Part shown: positions 52,158 to 60,950 of the stretch, one piece after another
Numbering within the stretch: position 1 is the stretch's first letter
Layout: each line of letters starts with the position of its first letter
Origin: Tolumonas sp008015085
GTDB taxonomy: Bacteria > Pseudomonadota > Gammaproteobacteria > Enterobacterales > Aeromonadaceae
Assembly (NCBI GenBank): GCA_029265125.1
Contig: JAJUJX010000002.1
Location: 343,858 to 407,857 of the forward strand
DNA length: 64,000 nt
Reading direction: 5' to 3'
Position numbers and translations under genes: made by a program
The notes under the pieces: model-generated
What the model was told of the DNA's origin: nothing
The model's database searches: none
What the model saw: the letters and a program-made list of their open reading frames with translations, nothing else

Positions 52158-53423
52158 TTATTTCTTGAAGCCGTAACCGCTGTTGTCTTCGATGTTACGT
52201 TCGATCGCTTCAACGGCTTTATCCAGTGCATCCTGAACGTCACCACCATCCAGAATATCGTTCATCGCTTTCTCGAAGCTGCTGGTGATCACTGGATACG
52301 CTGGTGTTTCCGGACGCATTTTTGCGAATTTCTCAGAGAATTCGTAGAACACACGCCATTTTCCGCCAGCTTTATAATTCTCCGTCATCGCAGCCGCTGC
52401 CGCAGTGTTCGGGATCAGGCTGGTTGCATTAGACATCGCAGCAATTTCTTCTGGCTGCATCAGGAAGCTCAGCCATTTTGCGGCACCGGCTTTATCCGGA
52501 CAGGCTTTACTGATACCCCAGTGCCATGAGCCACCACCAATCACCGGGCCGTGACCAAAATCAGGCACCGGCATGATCGCGAGATCATCGCCATAGGCCT
52601 TGGTCATATCACCCACGGCCCAGGAGCCGTTGTAGTGGATCGCCACTTTGCCCTGCAGGAAGCCTTTATCATCGGTTGGTTTGCGGTCGATGTATTTGTT
52701 TTTCACCAGAGATTGCATCCAGTTACCAAATGCCACCGCTTTCTCACCGTTCAGCACGCCTTCTGATTCAACGTAGTTAGCACGGTTGATTTCGTCGCCA
52801 CCAAAGCTTTGCAGGAACGGAGCAAAACCGTAGGAATACCATTCACCACTCCAGCTGGTGTTGATATCAAACGGATAACGGAATTCACCGGATTGTTTCA
52901 GTTTTTCCAGGATCTGATTGAATTCTTCCAGGGTGTATGGTTTATCAAGCGTCGCAATACGGATACCGTTTTTCTCCAGCACACTCTTACGGCTGAACAA
53001 ACTCAGCGATACGTCATATTGACCGACAGAATAGACTTTGCCTTTATACGTGCCTTTACCAACACTGTTCAGTTGCTCCAGCTGAACTGCAGGCAGCAGA
53101 CCATTCAGTTCAACCAGGTTACCCGCCCAGGCAAAATTAGGAACAACCGGCTGGTCCATATCCAATGCGCAAGGCAGTTTTCCAGCCAGTGCTGCAGCAT
53201 TGATGGTCTCGGTATAGGCACCTTCCGGGATCAACTCCATTACCACTTTGTAGTCATTCTGACTTTTGTTGAAGCGTTCCACGGCAGCTTTAGATGCGGC
53301 AATCTCTTTCTCATTGGTGTCATGACGCCACACTTTGATTTCAACCGGAGCCGCCATGGCTTGTGCAGAAGCTGCTGCAATCAATGTAGCAAGAACAGAG
53401 AAGCTGATAGTTTTCATGTTCAT
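52158..53423 (-). CDS. Sugar ABC transporter periplasmic binding protein
   Basis: A 421-residue extracytoplasmic solute-binding protein (family 1). A signal peptide of about 22-24 residues ends in AQAMA, and there is no lipobox. The mature start PVEIKVWRHDTNEKE and the conserved GKVAIHYNGSW (near residue 255), PVPDFGHGPVIGGG and GISKACPD-type surroundings fit alpha-glucoside/maltose-type binding proteins. The frame is open to 53531; ATG at 53423 with AAAGGATG upstream is used. First gene of the operon, downstream of the LacI-type operator and CRP-like site. Confidence 0.94.
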   Translation of the reverse strand: MNMKTISFSVLATLIAAASAQAMAAPVEIKVWRHDTNEKEIAASKAAVERFNKSQNDYKVVMELIPEGAYTETINAAALAGKLPCALDMDQPVVPNFAWAGNLVELNGLLPAVQLEQLNSVGKGTYKGKVYSVGQYDVSLSLFSRKSVLEKNGIRIATLDKPYTLEEFNQILEKLKQSGEFRYPFDINTSWSGEWYSYGFAPFLQSFGGDEINRANYVESEGVLNGEKAVAFGNWMQSLVKNKYIDRKPTDDKGFLQGKVAIHYNGSWAVGDMTKAYGDDLAIMPVPDFGHGPVIGGGSWHWGISKACPDKAGAAKWLSFLMQPEEIAAMSNATSLIPNTAAAAAMTENYKAGGKWRVFYEFSEKFAKMRPETPAYPVITSSFEKAMNDILDGGDVQDALDKAVEAIERNIEDNSGYGFKK

Positions 53424-53555
53424 TTGTTCATCCTTTGTTGGTTTCCGCTTACTGTGCAGTGGAACACTGCGGTGTACGACGTTAATCAGTCTTTTGCTAT
53501 GAAACTCTATGTAACAAAGCAAAAACAGCATAACTGTTTCGTGGTGATAAATATG

Positions 53556-53575
53556 ACGCTAAAACGTTTTAGCGT
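53556..53575 (-). promoter_or_regulatory. LacI-family operator
   Basis: ACGCTAAAACGTTTTAGCGT is a perfect 20-bp palindrome with the central CG typical of LacI/GalR repressor sites (compare MalI GATAAAACGTTTTATC). It overlaps the promoter of the sugar operon, between the CRP-like site and the possible -10. No LacI-family gene is in the window. Confidence 0.85.
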
Positions 53576-53576
53576 T

Positions 53577-53592
53577 TGTGATCTGTGTTACA
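53577..53592 (-). promoter_or_regulatory. CRP-like site of the sugar operon
   Basis: Read on the minus strand TGTAACACAGATCACA is one base from TGTGA-N6-TCACA. With a -10 at 53548-53553 (start near 53541), its centre is about -43, close to a class II CRP activation position. Confidence 0.65.
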
Positions 53593-53625
53593 TTGCTGTA
53601 ACAGTTACAATTATGTAACTGTTAC
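53586..53625. repeat. Tandem 17-bp repeat with internal inverted repeats
   Basis: GTTACA starts at 53587, 53604 and 53621, exactly 17 bases apart. The first two units each form an inverted repeat: TGTTAC-N6-GTAACA (53586-53603) and AGTTAC-N6-GTAACT (53603-53620). The third is a half unit. It overlaps the end of the CRP-like site and looks like a cluster of binding sites for an unidentified dimeric regulator. Confidence 0.65.
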
Positions 53626-53899
53626 ATTTACAGATTGTGATCAACTTCATGAATATATTATCTTTTGTGTATATTCATATTTTTGTCCAATGCTGACTCG
53701 AATCAGCATTGGATTTTGCATTTGCAAAATGCACATCGTGATCGCGTTTTGCAGCAGCTTTCTGGAACCGCATACCGCATTTGTGATAGTGATAATAATT
53801 TTCACTTGGCTTGGAACTTGCTTATTTAAAATTGACTTAGATCAAATTTACTGCAGCTCATTTATATAGCTGTCTTAGCAATTGCTCTGGAGGTTCACC

Positions 53900-55528
53900 G
53901 TGAAAATAAACCAATCGGTTACTCAAAAAGAAAGAGTCTATTCTCCCGACTTGAATCTGATCTCTACGACAGATCTACAAAGTCACATTACCGATGCCAA
54001 TGAGAGCTTTTGTAAGATTGCCGGATTCACACTCGAAGAATTACGTCATCGCCCCCATCACGTTGTACGCCACCCTGATATGCCACCGCAGGCATTTGCA
54101 GATATGTGGAAACATATCAAACAGGGAAATAACTGGATGGGGCTGGTAAAAAACCGTTGTAAAAACGGTGACCATTATTGGGTCAGTGCTTTTGTTACTC
54201 CGATAAGGGACAGCAAAGGCACTATTATTGAATACCAGTCAGTACGTGTATCGCCGGGTGAAGAAGAAAAAAAACGAGCAGAAAAAATCTACGCACAATT
54301 ACTGAATAACCAAACACCGTTTCAACTACGCATTCCCCATTTTTCAGCATCAGCACTGATTCAGTGTGCTCTTGCGGTTAATGCCTTAATACTAGCCTGG
54401 GCCGCAATATCTGGTTTTAACCCCATTATTATTACTCTGTGTGCACTTACTGTGCTTATGGCTTTGATTATTAATAATAGACAAGCCACGCATATTCGCA
54501 AATTAGGCGAAAAAGCCCGCAAACGATTTGATAACCCATTGATGCAATTAATTTATACCGGGAAAACAGGCGCTCTGGCAGAAATAGAACTGTCCATGCT
54601 GATGAATGAGGCGGAATTGCGGGCTGTTGTAGCAAGAACAGGTGAAACCAGCCATAGCATTTTAGGTGCTGTCAGCAATGATGTAGAAAATGTTCACTCC
54701 ATCACGCGGAATCTGGATCAACAACGCTCTGAAACAGAAATGGTAGCGACAGCTGTTAGCCAAATGAGTAATTCCATTAAAGAGGTATCACAAAGTGCTG
54801 CGGAAACCTCACAAGCCATTGACAATGCTACACAACTATCCAATCAAGGTCGTGACAGTGTGGCAAGCACCATCACTGCAGTCGTAGGAATGCACGACGA
54901 AATTAACCGTTCTCAGTCAGTAATCACTGCGCTGGCTGAAGATTGCCGGGCCATCGAGCATGTTCTTGATGTGATCAATAATATTGCAAATCAAACCAAT
55001 CTTCTGGCACTGAATGCTGCAATCGAAGCCGCCAGAGCCGGAGAGCACGGCCGAGGTTTTGCGGTAGTGGCCGATGAAATTCGGAGTCTTGCAATCAAAA
55101 CCCAAGCCTCCACCAGTGAAATTCAAAACATGATTAATGAGTTGCAATCCAGTGCAACCAAAGCTGAACAAGCGATGGAATCCGGCCAGAGACTTTCGGC
55201 GGTTTGTCAGGAAAAAGCGCAAAGTACTGGCCTGGTGTTGGAAAAAATCGATGCCATGTTGCAACAAATTGCAGCGGCAGGTTCTCAGATAGCACAAGCC
55301 GTAAACCAACAGGCCAATGTCACTGATGAATTGACACATAATGTATTCAACATCAAATCACTGGCTGAAGAGTCTACTGATAGCAGCCACAAAACAACGC
55401 TTGGCATTCATGATCTGGCATCGCGCTTACAAGATCTGGATCGTTTGATTTTCCAATTCCAGAGAAAGAACCAAATTGATTCCTATCAAAGCAATTTACT
55501 CCTTCAGCCCAGAGCTAAAACTATCTGA
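53900..55528 (+). CDS. PAS-domain methyl-accepting chemotaxis protein (Aer-like)
   Basis: A 542-residue energy-taxis-type receptor: N-terminal PAS domain (about 20-130; ITDANESFCKIAGFTLEELR, then HPDMPPQAFADMW), two closely spaced membrane segments (about 160-200), and a long cytoplasmic signalling domain with the hairpin tip TNLLALNAAIEAARAGEHGR. The Aer-like PAS suggests it senses redox state through a bound flavin; the flavin residues cannot be verified here. An upstream TTG at 53882 is possible, but GTG at 53900 with GGAGG (53889-53893) is used. It diverges from the sugar operon. Confidence 0.9.
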   Translation: MKINQSVTQKERVYSPDLNLISTTDLQSHITDANESFCKIAGFTLEELRHRPHHVVRHPDMPPQAFADMWKHIKQGNNWMGLVKNRCKNGDHYWVSAFVTPIRDSKGTIIEYQSVRVSPGEEEKKRAEKIYAQLLNNQTPFQLRIPHFSASALIQCALAVNALILAWAAISGFNPIIITLCALTVLMALIINNRQATHIRKLGEKARKRFDNPLMQLIYTGKTGALAEIELSMLMNEAELRAVVARTGETSHSILGAVSNDVENVHSITRNLDQQRSETEMVATAVSQMSNSIKEVSQSAAETSQAIDNATQLSNQGRDSVASTITAVVGMHDEINRSQSVITALAEDCRAIEHVLDVINNIANQTNLLALNAAIEAARAGEHGRGFAVVADEIRSLAIKTQASTSEIQNMINELQSSATKAEQAMESGQRLSAVCQEKAQSTGLVLEKIDAMLQQIAAAGSQIAQAVNQQANVTDELTHNVFNIKSLAEESTDSSHKTTLGIHDLASRLQDLDRLIFQFQRKNQIDSYQSNLLLQPRAKTI

Positions 55529-55536
55529 CCTTCCGA

Positions 55537-55567
55537 GTCCAGTAAGTAATCAAATTGTTTACTGGAC
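55537..55567 (+). terminator. Possible terminator after the chemoreceptor gene
   Basis: GTCCAGTAA and TTACTGGAC form a perfect 9-bp stem around 13 bases, nine bases after the stop. The following CTTCC is only weakly U-rich. Confidence 0.45.
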
Positions 55568-55686
55568 CTTCCTGCCTCTGTTTCTGTGTGATCATCAATG
55601 ACGATGCGATGAGTATCAGACACCAACGATGCTGAATGAACTACAATTAAATAAGGAAAATCAATAACGCATCGGAGCATATGATT

Positions 55687-56595
55687 ATGAAATACTTGGC
55701 AATTGATGTAGGTGGCTCAGCCATTAAATATGCGCTGATGAACAAGCAGGCTGAAATAATTGAGTCAAACCAGCTTACCACCCCGACCGATAGTTTTACG
55801 TCATTCAGAACAACACTCGAGGGTTTATATCAGCATTACAAAGAGCAAATTGCTGGTGTTGCATTCAGTTTGCCAGGGGTCATAGATAGTGAACAGGGCC
55901 GCAGCATCACGGGAGGTCTGCTCTCTTATAATGACAACCGTAACTTTGTTGCTGATATTCAAAGTTTTTGCCCTCTTCCAGTAACCATTGAAAATGACGC
56001 TAAATGTGCAACGCTGGCGGAGGCTTGGAAAGGCACACTGACAGGTTATAAAAATGGCATTGTTGTCGTATTAGGCAGTGGTGTTGGCGGTGGTATTTTC
56101 CTGAACGGACAGCTTTATAAAGGGTCTCACTTTGCAGCCGGAGAACTTAGCTTTCTGTTGACCGACAGCTGGCATTGTAAAGGGGATCCCTACCATTACT
56201 GGGGGCATGATGGCGGTACTCGCGGTTTATGCCGGGCGGTTGAACATATCAAACATCTGCCACCAAAAAGCGTGAATGGCCATCAGGTCTTTGTCTGGGC
56301 CAATGAAGGCGATACGGAAGTGTGTGAAGCTCTGGATGCTTATACTTACCGGTTAGCTATGCAGTTCTTTAATTTGCAATCTTTGTTTGACCCGGATGTG
56401 ATTGCAGTCGGTGGTGGCATTAGTGCTCAGCCATTACTTTTCCAGTATATTGAAAAAAATATGGACTATCTGGAACAGCATTTACCCATGCACCTGACTT
56501 TGCCTAAAGTGGTGCGTTGCCATTTCATGAATGATGCCAATCTGGTAGGAGCGTTGTGCCACCATCTGCAAATGACTGAAACACCGGTACCTTAA
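55687..56595 (+). CDS. ROK-family sugar kinase
   Basis: A 302-residue ROK kinase. The phosphate loop DVGGSAIKYA is at the start and the ATP site region VVVLGSGVGGGI follows, with SLPGVID and ENDAKCATLAEAW typical of BglK/glucokinase-like enzymes. The ROK zinc motif (CxCGxxGCxE) is absent: the corresponding stretch carries only scattered Cys and His (WHCKGDPYHYWGH). Beta-glucoside, fructose or glucose may be the substrate. ATG at 55687 has CGGAGC at a good distance; 55681 is an alternative. Confidence 0.88.
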   Translation: MKYLAIDVGGSAIKYALMNKQAEIIESNQLTTPTDSFTSFRTTLEGLYQHYKEQIAGVAFSLPGVIDSEQGRSITGGLLSYNDNRNFVADIQSFCPLPVTIENDAKCATLAEAWKGTLTGYKNGIVVVLGSGVGGGIFLNGQLYKGSHFAAGELSFLLTDSWHCKGDPYHYWGHDGGTRGLCRAVEHIKHLPPKSVNGHQVFVWANEGDTEVCEALDAYTYRLAMQFFNLQSLFDPDVIAVGGGISAQPLLFQYIEKNMDYLEQHLPMHLTLPKVVRCHFMNDANLVGALCHHLQMTETPVP

Positions 56596-56621
56596 CCGGT
56601 AGTCAATCGCTCCAAAGATAC

Positions 56622-56642
56622 ACGCCCCTGAAAATGGGGCGT
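56622..56642. terminator. Hairpin between convergent genes
   Basis: ACGCCCC and GGGGCGT pair around TGAAAAT between the ROK kinase and rmuC. Tails are not U-rich, so efficiency is uncertain. Confidence 0.5.
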
Positions 56643-56646
56643 TATG

Positions 56647-58002
56647 TCAGGCGTCACTTTCTCCTACTTCCAGGTGTGCCAGTTCCACCAGCTCATCCGG
56701 TAATTCTTTTTGCACAGAAACACCGAGATCTTTAAATTCAGCCGCCTGTTTGATCAGGTTTGCCTTACCAGAATATAACTGTGAAAACGCTTTATCGTAG
56801 CTGCCTTTAGCTTTGTCGAGCTGCTTACCGACATCCTGCATGCTCATCAGGAAATTATTAAGTTTGCTGTAAAACCGCTCGGCTCGATTTGCCAGCTCTG
56901 CCGTGTGCTTATTCTGATCTTCAAAACGCCATAGCTGACGCACGATATTCAGGCTGGTTAATAAGGTAGTGGGCGTTGCCACCAGCACATTTCGCTCTAT
57001 TGCGCGCTGATACAGACTATGGTCAAACCGTAATGCTTCCACATAAGCCGATTCGATAGGGATAAACATGATCACTACTTCCGGCGAATTCAGCCCAGGT
57101 AGTTTGAAATAATCACGGTCAGCCAGTTCATTGATACGGGCGGCTACTGCCTGCGCATGTTCAGCCAGCGCCTGTTGCGATTCCAGCTCATTTTCTGCGT
57201 TCACATAGCGGGTATATGCTGCAAGCGAGGTTTTAGCATCAATAATCAGGTGCTTGTTCTGAGGCAAATACACGATCACATCTGGCCGCTGCCGCCCGTC
57301 TGCCGTAGTGAAACTCACTTCGCGCTGATAATCAGTACCCAAACGCAATCCGGAGTTATCGAGCACATTTTCGAGCATCAATTCACCCCAGTTGCCCTGC
57401 ACTTTTTTTTGCCCCTGCAACGCATTGGTCAGCTTGTCAGCCTGATCGGTGATTTGCCGGTTCAGATTCTGCAAATTGATCAATTCAGCACGTAATTCAC
57501 TCCGCTGTTTTAATTCTTCAACGTGGATACTCTCCACTTTTTGGCGGAAGCCCTGCATTTCAGCCTGCACCGGTCTCAGCAGGTGATAGATGCTTTCCTG
57601 ATTCAGCTCTTTAAAGGCTTTTCCTTTACGCTCCAGTATTTCATTTGCCAGATTTTCAAATTCACGCTTTAGCATTTCCCGGCTTTCCGCCAACTGCCGC
57701 AGCTGTTCATTAAAATGCAGCTGCTTTTCATCCAGAGAAGTACGGAGTGCGCTGTGCTGACGTAACAGTTCCGTATGCTTTTGCTGCAGCAGATTAAAAT
57801 CTGCATCACGTTTGTTGTATGATTGCTCATATTCTGCAATACGATCCAATTGCAGATCCCGCTCCGTTTCCAGTTTGCCAAGCTGAACATGCTGGCCACT
57901 GATTATTTTTTGTGATCGGGCATAAGATAAAAGCCAGCCAATTGCCGATGCGAGTAAAACAGCCAGGATCAGCACCGGCATTCCGAAAACCATTTCTGTC
58001 AT
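56647..58002 (-). CDS. rmuC: DNA recombination protein RmuC
   Basis: A 451-residue protein: an N-terminal membrane helix (about 5-25), a coiled coil (about 30-155), and the RmuC nuclease-like domain (about 170-430) with KVQGNWGELMLENVL, RQRPDVIVYLPQNKHLIIDAKTSL and the LVATPTTLL block. E. coli RmuC limits inversions at short repeats; it is probably a PD-(D/E)XK-type nuclease. The frame extends to 58080, but ATG at 58002 follows AGGAATAAC and gives the natural start. Confidence 0.94.
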   Translation of the reverse strand: MTEMVFGMPVLILAVLLASAIGWLLSYARSQKIISGQHVQLGKLETERDLQLDRIAEYEQSYNKRDADFNLLQQKHTELLRQHSALRTSLDEKQLHFNEQLRQLAESREMLKREFENLANEILERKGKAFKELNQESIYHLLRPVQAEMQGFRQKVESIHVEELKQRSELRAELINLQNLNRQITDQADKLTNALQGQKKVQGNWGELMLENVLDNSGLRLGTDYQREVSFTTADGRQRPDVIVYLPQNKHLIIDAKTSLAAYTRYVNAENELESQQALAEHAQAVAARINELADRDYFKLPGLNSPEVVIMFIPIESAYVEALRFDHSLYQRAIERNVLVATPTTLLTSLNIVRQLWRFEDQNKHTAELANRAERFYSKLNNFLMSMQDVGKQLDKAKGSYDKAFSQLYSGKANLIKQAAEFKDLGVSVQKELPDELVELAHLEVGESDA

Positions 58003-58102
58003 TGTTATTCCTACAGTGAACGACTTACACCTGATCATTATTAAAAAATAATCCTGAGAAATCACCCACTGAAACAGCAATCCCCAAAGGCCACGCCATC
58101 AG

Positions 58103-58525
58103 CTAGTTCACTGGTTTTGCATTTATCTTCCGGTTTTCTGAACCGAGAATTTGCAATTCATCATTTGGCAGTACCTGATATGAAACAGCTGTTTGTAAGA
58201 TCTGCATAAACCGGCTTTGCAACAACATGCGACCGGGCGGCATACAAGCCATTTTGGTACTGGCAATCGGCGAAATTTTCAATTGCTGCCCAATAACCTG
58301 ATAACGAGCCATATAACGGTTACAGAAACCCTGCCCGCTCAAACGGCCATCGGGTGAAAACACCAATGTAGCCATGTCGTCAACGTCCAGTGACGCACCT
58401 TCAACATGGGTAACTTGCCAGACTTTTCCTTGTAACGGGTCGTGTTTGCCTGGTTGTGATCCTGCGCAGCCGCTCAGTAGCATGCAGCACAGAAATACGC
58501 CGGATAATAATTTCATCCTGTTCAT
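58103..58525 (-). CDS. META-domain lipoprotein (HslJ-like)
   Basis: A 140-residue outer-membrane lipoprotein candidate: signal peptide with lipobox LLSGC (Cys20), then a META domain (about 32-130) with LQGKVWQVTHV, LSGQGFCNRYMARY and STKMACMP. HslJ, the E. coli counterpart, is linked to novobiocin resistance and heat induction; the function is otherwise unknown. The start lies 14 bases past the AsmA gene stop, so the two probably form an operon. An in-frame ATG three codons on is a possible start. Confidence 0.9.
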   Translation of the reverse strand: MNRMKLLSGVFLCCMLLSGCAGSQPGKHDPLQGKVWQVTHVEGASLDVDDMATLVFSPDGRLSGQGFCNRYMARYQVIGQQLKISPIASTKMACMPPGRMLLQSRFMQILQTAVSYQVLPNDELQILGSENRKINAKPVN

Positions 58526-58539
58526 CAGCCTCTGTATAG

Positions 58540-60822
58540 TCAGAATAATTTTTTAAGCCCTTCAGAGATAGCTGCTCCTGCCTTTTGCTCTGCTTTCTTC
58601 TGGACTTCCTGTCTTTTCTCTTCCAGTTTCTGCTTAGCCTCTTGTTTTACTTCATCCAGTTTCGCACCAGCGTTTTCTTTAATGGCGGCCGTCAAATCAA
58701 GGGAATACCTCGGCTCAGACAATGCCCCCTTAATTCGCACAGGCACCGTCACACCATGCAATTTGTCGCGTTCCGCACCCATCTGACCTTTACTGGTATC
58801 CACCACGGTGGCTTTCAGCAGGTAATTCAGGCTGCTGGCCCGCAGGTTAACTTCGCCTTCCCCGCTTACTCTCAGCAATGGCGATTTCATTGACAGATCT
58901 TTATTGGAAGCAATGCCCTGATTTAATAAAACAGAAGCCGATAACTCAGTGAAATCTGTTTTTTCAACGGCATTGGTACTCACGCTCTGCTCTCCGCCTT
59001 TCAGGCTGGAAATTGCGGCTTTGGCTTCACGGATTGTTTTGGCCAGGTTGATCCCTCGCCATGCGCCATCGATGACCCGGCTATGTATATTTCCGCTAAG
59101 ACTGTTTTTCAGCGCCTGCGTATCACCGCCTTGCATGGTCAGATCACCATTCACCGTCGCCTTACCTTCAATTTTTTCAAACCCGGCAAACTGTTTTAGC
59201 AACGCATAGATATCAACATTCGATATCTGTGGCTTTAGGGTGATCCGGGGGCTGGTGCTGGCAGTGGCAGAACCACTGGCGGCGATATCACCACCAAAAG
59301 CTTTCATGCTGAACGCTGGCACCGAAAGCAAACCTTTCTGAGCCTTTAATGCCAGCCGTACATCTTTGGCATCCACCGTGGTATAGCGCAGCTGGCCTAT
59401 CTGAATTTTTGCATCCAGATCCAGCTTGCTAAACGCAGACAGATCGACTTTTACTGGCACGGCTGAACCTTTAGCTCCGGCATTTGTGCTGCCTTTACCT
59501 GCAATATTCGCCTCTTTTCCGGTGGACGCGCTCTTCAGATAACGGTTCAGATCCAGCGACTGGGCTGAACCAGCGAACAAAATAGCCGGATATGTAAAGC
59601 TTTTCACATCAGCACTGAGCTCGACCATGTTGTTATCCAGAGATCCTTTCATGACAGTAGCCAGCCGCTGACCTTTCAGATCCAGCCCCAATTTTCCGGT
59701 CAGATCAAAAGGAACCGATTTTAACTCGGGAGATGACGCATCGCCTTTAACAGTAAGTGGCGACAAATTCAGGGTTTGGGCGGGTAGACTGAATAGGAAC
59801 GGACTATTCATACTCACGTTTATGGCTTGAGCATCCTGTTCCGATTTTAGTGATAATTTCACTAGCTTAGCTTTTATTTGCTGAGCGCCAGCAGAAAACT
59901 CATCCAGTCTGAGATTTGCATCTGCTTTGCGCGTTTTCCCGGTCAACTGAGCAGATATCAACAACGAATTGCTTGTTGCTTGTGCATTTTTGATTTGCAG
60001 TTTCGGGGCCGTCAATGTCAGTTTTAGTGCGTCTGTTGCTAACTTTCCATCCAGGACATTAGATAAGCCATCAAGCAGGATCTGCCCGGTTTTATCATCG
60101 AATGTCACACGATCAAGCTTGGTATTAATTTTAAGATCCAGCGCCGGGGACTGGCTTTGCACTCGGGATGAAAAATCAAGGTGCTCGGCTCCCTGCCGGG
60201 TTACAGCATCACCAAACAGAGAAAGATCAGACAAGGTCACCTGCTGACCAGAGCCCTGATCATGATATCTGAGTGTACTCTTCGCAATGCTGAATTCCGA
60301 TAAACGAAAAGCTTCTGCCGGAGCGGCACCTGACGTCACTTCAGAATCGGTTAAAATTTCAGACTCAGCAGGTTTGGTTACAGGTGCAGGTGCAGGTGAC
60401 GATGCTGTCACTGTTTTTGCAGACGAGTTAATCAGATCAGTAAAATTATAATTCCCGGATTTTTCTTTGATCAGATTAACGGTGGCACCGTCAATTCCCA
60501 CTTCATCGATCACAATACGTTTTGATAACAGTGGCCAGAATTGCATGACCACATTCGCATTGGCGATCTGTACAAATGATGTTTCTGAATTTCTTTCTGA
60601 AAGACTGATATCAGTAATAGACAGGCTCGGCTTAGGAAAAATTTTCAGATTTACCGGTCCATCAAAACGTAGCGTACGCTGTGTTTTTGCTTGTACCCAT
60701 GATGTCAGCCGCGGTTTCAGAGCATTGGCATCAAACGTAGCGGATACATAGACAACGGCTCCACTAATCAAGGCAATTACGGCGCCGACAGAGTAAAGCG
60801 AATATCGGGTGATCTTATCCAT
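58540..60822 (-). CDS. AsmA-family inner-membrane protein
   Basis: A 760-residue protein with one N-terminal membrane anchor (about 8-28) followed by the AsmA N-terminal (chorein-like) region and a long periplasmic beta-rich body ending in an amphipathic, Lys/Glu/Gln-rich helix (about 715-755). Repeated FDGPVNLKIFPKPSLSI and VDEVGIDGATVNLI-type stretches fit AsmA. Such bridge-like proteins probably move phospholipids across the periplasm. The window also carries an Mla-type system. ATG at 60822 follows GGAACTGAAGAT. Confidence 0.9.
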   Translation of the reverse strand: MDKITRYSLYSVGAVIALISGAVVYVSATFDANALKPRLTSWVQAKTQRTLRFDGPVNLKIFPKPSLSITDISLSERNSETSFVQIANANVVMQFWPLLSKRIVIDEVGIDGATVNLIKEKSGNYNFTDLINSSAKTVTASSPAPAPVTKPAESEILTDSEVTSGAAPAEAFRLSEFSIAKSTLRYHDQGSGQQVTLSDLSLFGDAVTRQGAEHLDFSSRVQSQSPALDLKINTKLDRVTFDDKTGQILLDGLSNVLDGKLATDALKLTLTAPKLQIKNAQATSNSLLISAQLTGKTRKADANLRLDEFSAGAQQIKAKLVKLSLKSEQDAQAINVSMNSPFLFSLPAQTLNLSPLTVKGDASSPELKSVPFDLTGKLGLDLKGQRLATVMKGSLDNNMVELSADVKSFTYPAILFAGSAQSLDLNRYLKSASTGKEANIAGKGSTNAGAKGSAVPVKVDLSAFSKLDLDAKIQIGQLRYTTVDAKDVRLALKAQKGLLSVPAFSMKAFGGDIAASGSATASTSPRITLKPQISNVDIYALLKQFAGFEKIEGKATVNGDLTMQGGDTQALKNSLSGNIHSRVIDGAWRGINLAKTIREAKAAISSLKGGEQSVSTNAVEKTDFTELSASVLLNQGIASNKDLSMKSPLLRVSGEGEVNLRASSLNYLLKATVVDTSKGQMGAERDKLHGVTVPVRIKGALSEPRYSLDLTAAIKENAGAKLDEVKQEAKQKLEEKRQEVQKKAEQKAGAAISEGLKKLF

Positions 60823-60950
60823 ATCTTCAGTTCCTACCGAATTGGGGACGAATACGGAAAAAGCTTAGTTCACTTACAGTATTGATTTACAAAGCATGAG
60901 ACGCCAGTAGATTACGCAAGATTTTGAAATCAGCCGCTCGACGCCGGCTT

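Larger units (their letters stand above)
53424..53899. other. Divergent control region: sugar operon and chemoreceptor
   Basis: A 476-base gap without a coding frame I can support. It holds, from left to right, a possible -10 TATTTA (53548-53553, minus strand), a 20-bp LacI-type operator, a CRP-like site and tandem 17-bp repeats, all near the sugar-operon side. The remaining 260 bases before the chemoreceptor are AT-rich and include TGTGATCAACTTCATG (53637-53652), a weak second CRP-like site. Confidence 0.65.

Noticed and set aside
52809..53618. 269-codon plus-strand frame opposite the sugar-binding-protein gene
   Set aside because: It is antisense to a clear binding-protein gene with signal peptide and good ribosome site; the frame is a shadow.
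53585..53869. Plus-strand frame of 94 codons in the control region
   Set aside because: It overlaps the operator and repeat cluster, is Ile/Phe/Cys-rich without a ribosome site, and has no family look.
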